From: Torymus aiolomorphi
Taxonomy: Eukaryota; Arthropoda; Insecta; Hymenoptera; Torymidae
Length of the DNA stretch: 64,000 nucleotides
Direction of reading: 5' to 3'
Assembly: GCA_036365515.1 (NCBI GenBank)
Contig: CM070873.1
Coordinates: 71,636,529-71,700,528 of the forward strand
The notes beneath the pieces were generated by a model. It saw only the letters and a list, made by a program, of their open reading frames with translations. It was not told the origin of the DNA and made no database searches. Positions 34,185 to 49,027 of this stretch are shown here, one piece after another (position 1 is the stretch's first letter; each line of letters starts with the position of its first letter). Position numbers and translations under genes: made by a program.

Positions 34185-34789
34185 CACGGAAAAAAATACC
34201 TTATGAAAAATTAGTGGAATATCCACTAAAAATTACTAGAGTGTTAATTAAAAGTGGGACATACTTGCATTCTATCAAGTTTTATAATATATTATAGTAA
34301 TTTTGACGAGAGGTTAAAATTCATGAGAAAAAAAAAACTCCAGAGAAGGAGATTCGAACCCTCGACCCTTCGACTACGAAGCTGCGCTCTTATCCACTCG
34401 ACCACTGCCGCACTTGTAAGTAAGGTTTCGACTTGTCCACATATAGTACACCCTGTTTTACCGACAGCCCTCGCGCCAACAAAATTACTATACTGTCTAT
34501 TAAATTTTCAGTATAACTTAGACTAAAAATTAAACTAATTCTATTAATTTTTAGTAGATAATATGGTAAAAATTATTTTCTATTTTGTTAAAATTTAGAT
34601 TTAAAATTTTTACCATATTATCTACTAAAAATTAATCGTAACTATAATAAATTTTAAAACTTTTTCTATTAATGTTTAATAGAACTATGCTAATAATTAG
34701 TAGAAGTATACTAAATTGCTCAAGAGTGTGAGTATGTCCCATCTTTACCTGAGATTCTAGTAATTTTTCATAAGTTATTTCTTTCCGTG
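34185..34789. mobile_element. TA-flanked TIR element carrying a tRNA-like sequence
   Basis: The ends CACGGAAAAAAATAC and, inverted, CACGGAAAGAAATAA are flanked by TA (34183-34184, 34790-34791). The sister copy at 36511-37437 reads through as ATTACTCTTAGTGAAAATTT with one TA, an empty site that proves the insertion and its boundaries. Sub-terminal sequence is also inverted (TTATGAAAAATTA, and ATCCACTAAAAATTA-type words). TA duplication is typical of Tc1/mariner elements. No transposase is present. Confidence 0.7.
34341..34411 (-). tRNA. tRNA-like sequence or tRNA-derived pseudogene
   Basis: On the minus strand the sequence GCGGCAGTGGTCGAGTGG begins like a tRNA, with a box A (TGGTCGAGTGG). It continues to a hairpin CTTCG-TAGT-CGAAG and then a box B, GGGTTCGAATCTCC, within the expected 70-odd bases. 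The A and B boxes are good internal RNA polymerase III promoter elements. The acceptor stem does not pair (GCGGCAG against CTTCTCTGG) and the anticodon loop is not a regular seven-base loop, so a functional tRNA is unlikely. It lies inside a TA-flanked TIR element. Confidence 0.45.
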
Positions 34790-35584
34790 TAGTGAAAATT
34801 TAATACTTAAAAAGACGATTTGAAAATGCTACTCGCGGGGATCACGGCTTTCTATGAAAGGTCCTTAATGCTTTCGTAAGGATTCATGACTCGCCTTTTA
34901 GATATTTTTAAATAAATTTGAAGTTAATCTTTACTCTTGAAAGTTTTAAGACACTTCTAAGATGCATCGAATTCAATTACAGTCGTTAGGAGCCCAATAA
35001 TTATTGTTTTTAATAAAAATAATTCAAGGTTATCTACTAGTACAGTTTAAACGTCATGTCCCAATACTTGGCCCTATGTATTTCACCGATGTTTTGATGG
35101 TTAGGGTTCCTACGTATTGGTAGAGTTAGTAGGTTGGAAAACCATAATATGATTATTATACATTGATTTGCTGTAATTTCATATTATTAACGATTTAGTG
35201 TTAAAAAGTATTTCCACTAACGATTTAGTGTTAAAAAGTATTTCCAGTTCAAAATTTAGCAATTTTATTATTTTTACATAAAAATCAAAATAAATATAGA
35301 GTACAAATTATATGGTCCAAGTATTGGGACTAACAATTTCGACCACTAGTACATGACTTTTTAATACGGTCCAACTACTAGTACAAGGAGTGTATTCATA
35401 ATTTAATTAATTTTTTTGTCATAAAAGCTTATTTTCACAAATTAAATACTTTTTTCGCAAGTAAAAAGTAATAATAATTCTATTGGCTACTGATTCTATG
35501 CATTTTTAATAATATTTCGCATTTAAAATATGACATGAAAATTCTAGCTTCACTAAGCGTCCATCTATTGGTACTTTTACCTTA

Positions 35585-36103
35585 CGAGCTTCTTTTTGTC
35601 GACGCGTCGAATAATCATAAAATAACGACTTCGCCTGGGCGCGCGCATACATACGCACAACACGCACACGCACGCACGCAGGCACGTACACATACGCACG
35701 CACGCGCAAACACGCACGCACGCACACACACCAGATATTCGAAATTTCGAACGTTCATAGTAAACAAAAGATTTTTGCCATTTTCAGATTTAGCCGGATT
35801 TGGCTACTTGATATATCTATAAACTGATAATAACTGTATCTCTTCACTTCTTACTCTTGCAGTCACCACTAAAACCACCTTGACGAATTCTAACCAAAAT
35901 TAAAAACTTTAAGTTAATATTTCGTCCATTATGAACATTTGTCATTTAAAATACGCACTCGTACATACGGACATGCACATCATGCTTGTTTCAAAATAAG
36001 GAACGGTTTCCGAAAGGCGCACTCTTGTTCGGGCGAGACAAAACGCTTTATTCCCGCTTCCTCCGACGTGGTTCTATTACATACTTTATTCGACGCACAC
36101 ACA

Positions 36104-36181
<78 letters not shown>

Positions 36182-36510
36182 CACACACACACAATATTCG
36201 AAAGGAAGACTAGATTGTGTTCTCTAATCGCATTAACCTCTGCGCGCGGTGGCGGCGACGCGACGCGTTTTTTTTCTCAGTGTCGCAAACACCAATCGCG
36301 CGTCATTATACTTATACGGTTGATACTTTTGTAAATTACTCAACAGCCAGAAAATGTATCAGCGCCGATATCATATTATCGCGAGTGCGCGTATATAAGA
36401 AGCTCTCTCTCTCCCTCGTCCCCCTCCTTCCTCCTCGGAATTCCCACGATGATCGCGCGCAGCATGAGCAGCACATGTTTACGCCTTCATAGGCGTATCT
36501 CATGATTATA
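35585..36510. repeat. Spacer between inverted copies: CACG/CA microsatellites and a dispersed repeat
   Basis: It contains CACG-type repeats (35640-35730), a 200-bp dispersed repeat (35738-35945, found again at 61665-61880) and a second CGCA then CA microsatellite (36090-36195). Cys/Val or His/Thr frames here are artefacts. The remainder is single copy. Confidence 0.55.
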
Positions 36511-37437
36511 TAAGGTAAAAGTACCAATAGATGGCCGCTTAGTGAAGCTAGAATTTTGATGTCATATTTTAAATGCGAAATATTATTAAAAATGCATAGA
36601 ATCAGTAGCCAATAGAATTATTATTACTTTTTACTTGCGAAAAAAGTATTTAATTTGTGAAAGTAAGCTTTTATGATAGAAAAATTAATTAAATTATGAA
36701 TACACTGCTTGTACTAGTAGTTGGACCGTGTTAAAAAGTCATTTACTAGTGGTCGAAATTGTTAGTCCCAATACTTGGACCATATAATTTGTACTCTATA
36801 TTTATTTTGATTTTTATGTAAAAATAATAAAATCGCTAAATTTTGAACTGGAAATACTTATTAACACTAAATCAATCGTTAATAATATGAAATTACAGCA
36901 AATCAATGTATAATAATCATATTATGGTTTTCCAACCTACTAACTCTACCAATACGTAGGAACCCTAACCATCAAAACATCGGTGAAATACATAGGGCCA
37001 AGTATTGGAACATGACGTTTAAACTGTACTAGTAGATAACCTTGAATTATTTTTATTAAAAACAATAATTATTGGGCTCCTAACGACTGTAATTGAATTC
37101 GATGCATCTTAGAAGTGTCTTAAAACTTTCAAGAGTAAAGATTTACTTCAAATTTATTTAAAAATACCTAAAAGGCGAGTCATGAATCCTTACGAAAGCA
37201 TTAAGGACCTCTCATAGAAAGCCGTGATCCCCGAAGGTAGCATTTTCAAATCGTCGTTTTAAGTATTAAATTTTCACTAAGAGTAATAATACTATTTAAA
37301 CCATAAGCATTAATTATTTTAGAATCATCTTATAGAATAAAATATTATCCAACTACTACACATTCTTTAAAGTAATTGAATATTTATCTAGATGGTCACA
37401 TACTGGGCACTGGCTGCTCATTGGTACTTTTACCTTA
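36511..37437. mobile_element. TIR element (TAAGGTAAAAGTACCAAT ends), copy B
   Basis: This is the uninterrupted inverted sister of 34028-35584. Both ends read TAAGGTAAAAGTACCAAT inward. Sister copies are roughly 95% alike by eye. It preserves the empty site of the TA-flanked element in copy A. Confidence 0.65.
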
Positions 37438-38331
37438 CGGCGACACGTCATAAAAAATTTCATCAGATCTATCTCTCGAACGCTATACGTACGTGACGCT
37501 CCATCGTATACGCGCGTGCACCTGTTTTCCCGCGCATCACATGCCCTCTGAAAAACTCTGCGGGATGCAATTACCGTATATACAGCCTACGAAATTACGC
37601 TCGTCGCCGTTGCTCTCATGCTTACAGCAGTAGCCGACAAGAGGCTCTTATCAGCCTCCGTATGTGTTGCGGAGTGTCTGATGTGTTCGCGCAACGGAAG
37701 GAATTTCAGAAGGAGACGCGGACGGAAAAAAGAGATAATAACCCGCGGGGCACGGCTGCAGAGCGTGTGATGTGTATAAAGTTCGTCCGCGGTAGTCGCG
37801 TCGCGTATGTACTTGTATTGTGATACTTTACATACAAGTGCGTCTACGTTAAATACATCATTTTCACGTTGTGTAAACACATACACACACGCACACACGC
37901 ACGCACGCACGCACGCACACGTTGGTTATGCGTGCTAGCGCTGGGCAGCGGCGCTTGCTTGCGGAGCGACGGAAGTTTTTGCGCAGCTGAATGTTTAATG
38001 GCCACGCGAGCTCATTTGCAAGTGCTCGGCGAGTCATAGTTCGCCGCTGGCATAGTTGAATAAATTATGATGTCTTTCCCCTCCCCCCCGTGCTGCAGCA
38101 TGACGGTCTTTTGGTGCGCGCGTGCGCTTGTCTCTTACAGGCCCAATTAAAAGTCATTTCTGTTTGCTAAACTGCTTCGGTCTGTTTGTTATTAGCTTGT
38201 TAACTATATATGTACAAAAAGAGTCTTTTATAATTTAAAAAAATGCAGCATTCGGCTGGTTGTTCTGCAGTGATGACGATATCTCTCTCGTGTCATTATC
38301 GTGCGGCTGCAGCAGCGGCATGTATGTACAT
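37438..38331. promoter_or_regulatory. GC-rich island, possible alternative promoter or exon region
   Basis: The GC and CpG rise resembles the other islands. Its right side contains a G/C-rich exon-like stretch (37900-38060) and CTG-rich DNA that is interrupted by the fold-back at 38342. Frames are low complexity and no coding exon can be supported. It lies 6.5 kb upstream of the RING-CH gene on the same side, so it may be a promoter for it. Confidence 0.3.
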
Positions 38332-38341
38332 CAGTATAGCG

Positions 38342-38784
38342 GGAGGGGGGGGGGGTCCAAAGTTTCGACGATTCACTATAAAATCGAGCCAACTAACGAT
38401 TTTTATAAATTCGACATAAGTCGTTGTCGAATGTACATAAGTCCGAAATTTTAAATGACGAAAAACGTATTTTCGAATGTAACAATTTACCTACTGTTTA
38501 AAATATCGAATTTCAAACTACAGAATTTTAATAAGGAGATAATAAAGATATTTCCAAATAAATCATTACAAACTAGTTACATCTATATTAAAATTCTGTA
38601 GTTTGAAATTCGATATTTTAAACAGTAGGTAAATTGTTATATTCGAAAATACGTTTTTCGTCATTTAAAATTTCGGACTTACGTACATTCGACAACGACT
38701 TATGTAGAATATATAAAAATCGTTAGTTGGCTCGATTTTATATTGAATCGTGGAAACTTTTGACCCCCCCCCCCCCCCCCCCCC
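38342..38784. mobile_element. Fold-back element with homopolymer G/C ends and 9-10-bp duplication
   Basis: The direct repeat CAGTATAGCG flanks it (38332-38341 and 38784-38793, counting the shared C). The element starts with a G run broken once by A and ends in a run of about 20 C. Its arms (38356-38540 and 38590-38765) are near-perfect inverted copies. A 9-10-bp duplication is characteristic of Mutator-like elements. The pre-insertion sequence would join CATCAGTATAGCG to the CTG repeat at 38794-38818. Confidence 0.65.
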
Positions 38785-38933
38785 AGTATAGCGCTGCTGC
38801 TGCTGCTGCTGCTGCTGCACTCGAGATAATTTTTATGTGCAGGCCGATTAAGTGTGCATATGCGGTACCGAAAGTATAACGTTAACGTCGCCCCTAGCGA
38901 TACTCGGGTTACAAATTGCTGAAACGATTTTAC

Positions 38934-38936
38934 ACA

Positions 38937-38970
<34 letters not shown>
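38934..38970 (+). repeat. CA microsatellite
   Basis: About 37 bp of CA with one TA interruption at the left edge of the fold-back nest 38971-41448. Confidence 0.85.
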
Positions 38971-38971
<1 letters not shown>

Positions 38972-39789
38972 TGGCACTTATTTCCCAAACTGCTTGAATA
39001 CCGGCTCCCGTCCCGGGGATCAATTATTTCTATCCTAAAATTACCAATGCAGCCGAAAAACTCGATTTGGAAGGTGTAAAACCCGGTTTCAATCCTTAAA
39101 AAATGCTTTCTTCCGTCATTGTAGTCCTTTTGCACCCCCCCAGCGAAAGGTTCCGGATCGATTTTTATGTCGCCAATTTTTTTTTACAACTCTATGGTAG
39201 CATCTTGAAGAGATTTTAGCCATAAAATTTGTCTCTAATTCGTAAAGTCTCGATAGCTGATTTTTTTTTTATATTTTTAGTGTATTTTTCGCTATTTTAG
39301 CCCCTTTGCACCCCTCAAGCGAAAAGTTCCGTATCGATTTTCATGTCGGAAATTTTTTTACAAGTCTATGGCAGCATCTTGAAGAGTTTAGCCGTAAAAT
39401 TTGTCACGAAATCATAAACTCCAGAGGTATGAATTTTCTTTCGGTAATTATTATGTATATTTCGTCATTTTGGCCACTTTGCACCCCACAAGCGAAAGCT
39501 TCCGGATTGATTTGTACAAGTTTTATGCATATCTCTAACAGATAATATCGAAAAAACTGAATTTGGCAATTTTGGATATTTCGTTCACGATGAACGTTCA
39601 GAACTTCAAACACATAGTGAAATGTGGGTGCAAAGGGACTAAAATAGCGAAAAATACTCGAAAAGTATCGAAAAAAATTCATAACTCGGTGGGGAGTATA
39701 TGGTGGTTTCCACGGAGCCAACTGGCCAAGCGCATATCCTGCACACCTTTAGTTTTCCTTTCCTTAATTATTACATTATAAACCTTTAT

Positions 39790-40205
39790 ATTTTCTGAGG
39801 ATTTCTCTTTTTTCCATAACCTATATAATAACCTCACATCCATCCCGCATTCGCCCAATAGGGTTATGCCTGTGGGGCGAGGTAAACCTATAGGCAAACC
39901 ACGTGGGATAAATCCTAATAAGGAAAACTCGCCCCTGGATTGGTCGGTGTATATTGGAATATTTCAGTTTGGATGTCTAAGGTCACATCCGTAGACTTAG
40001 GACACCGAAACTGTAATATCCCACCACACCTCCCGCGCTCGGTTTGTGAGAAATTCCGTAGGCTTAGCACCGAAACTGTAATATAATCCCACACCTCCCG
40101 CTCGGTTTGTGAGAAGACAATCGACACCTAATCGATCACACGAAAATCAAACAACGAAAAAACGCGGTCACCCATCCAAGTAGTAACCGCACCCAATGCT
40201 GCTTT
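39790..40205 (-). mobile_element. 5S-rRNA-derived retroelement (SINE-like) body
   Basis: Read on the minus strand, the 5S-like segment (40163-40204) is followed by unique tail sequence that includes a tandem duplication of about 65-70 bp (GAGGTGTGG and TTACAGTTTCGGTG blocks at 40000-40110 and 39975-40040). A 5S-derived head joined to an unrelated body is the layout of SINE3-type retroposons. I cannot see a LINE-like tail with confidence. Confidence 0.35.
40163..40204 (-). pseudogene. 5S rRNA-like fragment
   Basis: The minus strand reads GGTTACTACTTGGATGGGTG followed by ACCGC. This corresponds to the conserved internal 5S segment GGTCAGTACTTGGATGGGTG then ACCGC (loop E and helix IV region), preceded by AGCA-CATTGGGTGC as in 5S box C territory. 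Only about 40 bases are present, so it is not a functional 5S gene. Confidence 0.55.
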
Positions 40206-40571
40206 TAAGGTGATGTTATATACCGACATAATTTTAAAAAGAGTACATCTCATGAAAATACCAATAGAATCGTCCACAACAAATTCTGAGTGTAGTATTT
40301 ACATATACGGAGCGCCTGACAGACGTGTTTTTCCAAAAAAGTGATCAGAGTTTATTTAATTAAATAAAAACCGTACTGTCGGTAAGTAGGAATCTGCAAT
40401 TAACCTACTTTTAAAACGAGCACAGCTAACGAAAATACTAATAGAATCGCTTAAAAAAATTTCGGAATATAGTGTTTACGTGTCCGGAGCGCCTGACAGT
40501 CGTCTTTTTCCAAATAAACGTTTGAATATTGATTTAAAAAATATTGAAATCAGGGTATCACATCACCTTAA
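40205..40571. mobile_element. TTAA-flanked element with two internal ~190-bp units
   Basis: TTAAGGTGATGT at 40205 and ACATCACCTTAA to 40571 are inverted ends with TTAA. Inside, two direct units share TAATTTTAAAA-GAGTACATCTC and ACGGAGCGCCTGACAG blocks (about 40230-40330 and 40410-40510). A single-unit relative is at 56288-56487. Confidence 0.6.
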
Positions 40572-41109
40572 GGACGTTCTCCGACTCAAATTCATTAATA
40601 TCGCGGAAAATTGTGATTTAAAAATATTATTTACAATGAAAACCTTTCATGAGTCTCTATACATTACTCCAAAAATAAAAAAAAATGTCAGTGTAAGATA
40701 AAAGGTGTCAATATGATATTTAAATAAATAGCACTTACATAGGGTGACTATATATAGATATACAAATAACATGGGAGTTTTTGTTTACGTTGCTATATCT
40801 CTGAAATTAATATCGCTTGCTATATTGAAAATTATACCATATTATTCCTCTCGATTTCTAGTTTTATGGCTTACGGTTGAAAAAGAAACACGAAGAAAAC
40901 TTTTTTTATAGTAAATTAAAATGTAATTTTAAAACTAGCTTAGATAGGGATGCCGTGTTAACACAAAAACTTTGAAGTTAAATATTTCTATTTTGAATAC
41001 CGCTATGGACGTGGGGCTTTCAAGCATGTACTAAGCACACAAAATCAAACGTTCTCTGCAAGTTTCAGGAAAATCACAAGAAAATCGTTTTCTCGGAGAA
41101 CGTCCTTAA
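40568..41109. mobile_element. TTAA-flanked element (GGACGTTCTCCGA ends)
   Basis: TTAAGGACGTTCTCCGA at 40568 and TCGGAGAACGTCCTTAA to 41109 are inverted. It shares its left TTAA with the previous element, so the two are abutted tail to tail on one target site. No frame is supported. Confidence 0.6.
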
Positions 41110-41448
41110 CTTCGGTGATCGGCCGAGGTGGCGATTGCGCCTCCCGCCAAACCGTCGGTACTCGGTGGAGTATATGATTTTGAGACAAATTTTATGGCTA
41201 AAATCTCTTCAAAATGCTGCCACAGATTTGTAAAAAAATTTGGCGACATGAAAATAGATCCGAAAACTTTGGCTTGGGTGGTGCCAAGGGGCTAAATAAA
41301 ATGACGAAAAAAGCGTTTTTTAATTATTGAAACGGTTTTTACACCTTCCAAATCGGGGTTTTCGGCTACATTGGTAGTTTTTAGGTACAACAAATTGATC
41401 CCCGGGCCGGGAGCCGGTATTCAAGCAGTTTAGGAAATAAGTGCCAAT

Positions 41449-41953
<505 letters not shown>

Positions 41954-41959
41954 CAATAT

Positions 41960-43967
41960 ATTTTTACTTTTCGCCCACTTTTGTGGGGAGGGGTCGTGGA
42001 TTTTCTTCAAATTTTAGTATATATTGTAGTACCTTAAAAAAAAGACTTCTTGCCAATTTGCAGCCCTCTAGGGGTCTCTGGATCTGAAAAAACGCAATTA
42101 GAATGCCCAAAAAAGACACTTTTTGCCCCATTTTCAAAGGCCGATATCTTGAAGTTATTTTAATCCGGACTTACCAGCCGATTTTAATCCGGCAAGCGTA
42201 ATTTTTGTTTGTTTTAACTTTTAGTTCTTATAAAAAAAATTTTAAAACCCCCAGTATTAAGGCCCATTTTTGGGAACCGATTGAATACGAAGAAAAATAT
42301 GAAAATTTGACGATTTTCAGATGACTGCTAAAATTGCACCAATAGACTTAGGACCTTTTAGTAAGTCGTGATGGATAGGTTTTGACATTACCTTCAAAAC
42401 GCCGCTTGATAAATTAAAATCCATGGCGTAGGTTCTGAGAAACAGCTGTTTGAAAATGGTCAGTTTAGCAAAAATCGCGTTTTTTCGCATTTTCAAACTA
42501 GTGGCACTTTTTTCTGGCAATCCCAAATGATACAAAAATTTAACTAGAAGTAGTTCTTAACATGTATACCAAACTGGTCGAAGAAATTTTCTTGGCCCAA
42601 GCCTCTGTGTACCTCATTCGAACCTCTAAAAATCAGGTATTCTGCTTCTCAAGTGAGCCAGTACACTCGATTCTTATGATTCCCTCTCGTCATTCTCAGA
42701 AAATCTAAACATTTAGCACGATACAGAATATAAAAGTAGAGACAGAAACCTTCAATTTGAGCACACTGAAAAAACTCTGGCACTCAAGACGTTCGAAAAC
42801 GAAAACAGAAGTCGACCCGACGATTGCGTATGTCTGTTATTACTGCTAAGGGAGCTCTCACGTCCCTGTCGGGGTAAGAGACGTGCCGAGACGAGTGCGC
42901 TGCACGGCGATCGAGCAGAAGCTCTGAAAAAGGGACGGCAGAGCTCCCTTGCCGCACAACAGACTTACTGTGCGGGACAACAGACGTACATAACCTTAAG
43001 ACGACCTCCTTAAAGGAATAAAAACGTCTCTCGTGCCAGAGTTTTTTCAGTTGCACTGGTAAAAGAGTCCCCAGGAGGTCAAGAACCACAGTTATGACGG
43101 TTTTCAGATCTTTTAAAATTCAAGGTACCAAATTCATGAACGCTTATTTTATCCAGTTTTGAAGAGCAGTCTTACATTTCTCATAACTTTGGTTCTAGCC
43201 CATCTAAAAATCTCTACCACCGCGCAAATTCAAGGGCTTGAACTGTAGTTTTATTATCTCTCATAGAATATTCTTTCATCAGTGTATGTTTACATATTTA
43301 AATGTTCGCGCATCTGTATCATGATATCTTTGTGATGCCCAACACTCATTAAAAGACAATAAGATTTATTTTTGGCGCACCGAAATATTATTTATGCGGT
43401 TATATAGAAAATAATATAAAAATCAGCGCCCGCAAATTTTAATTTTTCGTTACAAACTAATATTAATAAATTTATAAACATATAAACATTCATGCTAGAA
43501 AAAATCAAATTTTTATTGATTCAAAAGTTTCACATACTAAACAATGTTAGTTTAGAAAAACTTTATAATATAGATTAGCTGATAATTATCCAATAATTCC
43601 AATATATCATTACTAGCATTCTTGGACCTATCTTAAGTAACAAATTTTGTAACTTTGACCAAGTTTAACTCCTCAAGATTTTGTTTATAACTTCAAAACA
43701 GTTGATTTTGATTATTATTCATGAGTTTTCTCTATTCAAAGAGGAGCTTTTTAATAACTTCAAGGTCTTCAAGATATCGGCGTTTGAAAATGGGGCAAAC
43801 AGGGTCTCTTTTGGGCATTCTAATGGCGTTTTTTCAGGTCCAGGGATCCCTAGAGCGCTGTAAATTGGCAAGTTTTTTTTTTTTTTTAAGGTATTACAAC
43901 ATACCAAAATTTGGGGAAATCCACGACCCCTTCCCACAAAAGTGGGCGAAAAGTAAAAATATTGCTC
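41960..43967. mobile_element. Large fold-back with inner fold-back
   Basis: The left arm 41960-42165 is inverted at 43760-43967 (outer sequence TTACTTTTCGCCCACTTTTG). The inner palindrome 42763-43055 has arms CACTGAAAAAACTCTGGCAC. The interior is AT-rich with no transposase frame. Confidence 0.55.
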
Positions 43968-44584
43968 TTATATATTCAGGCGAATTTGACCGCACAATTC
44001 TCGCCTTCGTTAAAACTTTATCAGTCGCAGTATAAATATGTATATTATACGTATAAATATATACAAAAGAACCAGTCTGATAAGTCGACCCGCAACGGTC
44101 TCGTCGTATCTTCTTGTTATGTGTATGTGTATGGGTGTGTGTGTACACACACGCAAACGAGCGAGCGATGCATCGCTTTCCGCTAGTCATTCTCCCAAAA
44201 GAAACCGATACGGATACCGATACCTTACTACTACTACTACTACTCTAATATATACGTTCCGCAAAAACTCATCCGACCCTCCTCGTGTAGCGCACTACAC
44301 AACAAAATAAATGGGATTTGCGATATCGTATAATACTACCAATAGCAATATGTATTACCGTGTATATATTTACCCCGCGCGACGATGACCCTCATGATGT
44401 GAAAACTAATATTTCTCTAAGCAAATGAGCGCGTGCACGTGTGTACGCGTGATGAGTTACGTGACCTTCCCGCGTCTTTGAAAAAGCTGCAGCAGCTCGA
44501 TTATTATTATATTCGCGTCGATTTGCAACTATATATAAGTGATTAAAATCCGCACGTTTCTTCCTCTTTTTCTGTTGTAAACAG
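43968..44584. other. 5' flank or intron before the RING-CH coding exons
   Basis: AT-rich DNA with short GT and CTACTACTA tracts ends at a good splice acceptor (TTGTAAACAG at 44575-44584). I see no coding exon. Confidence 0.4.
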
Positions 44585-44623
44585 GGGACTGCAGCAGTGC
44601 AGTCCATCAGAGGACCGACGATC

Positions 44624-49027
<4,404 letters not shown>

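Larger units (their letters stand above)
34028..35584. mobile_element. TIR element (AAGGTAAAAGTACCAAT ends), copy A with insertion
   Basis: It matches 36511-37437 in inverted orientation over its length. Both ends carry AGTAAAAGTACCAAT in inverted form (34028 and 35568-35584). After removing the 605-bp insertion at 34185-34789, copies A and B are both about 930-950 bp. No transposase frame is seen. Confidence 0.65.
38971..41448. mobile_element. Large fold-back nest (arms GGCACTTATTTCCCAAACTG)
   Basis: The left arm (38971-39232) is the inverted counterpart of 41170-41448, including ATCAATT beside a CCCGGG block, CGATTTGGAAGGTGTAAA and ATCTTGAAGAGATTTTAGCC. The left side also holds three direct, diverged ~170-bp units around the word AAGCGAAAGTTCCG (about 39140, 39318, 39490). 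Inside lie a 5S-like segment and two TTAA-flanked fold-backs. Confidence 0.55.

Noticed and set aside
34341..34411. Functional tRNA gene
   Set aside because: The A and B boxes are good but the acceptor stem does not pair and the anticodon arm is irregular, so it is listed as tRNA-like only.
40163..40204. Functional 5S rRNA gene
   Set aside because: Only about 40 of roughly 120 bases match and flanks are unrelated.
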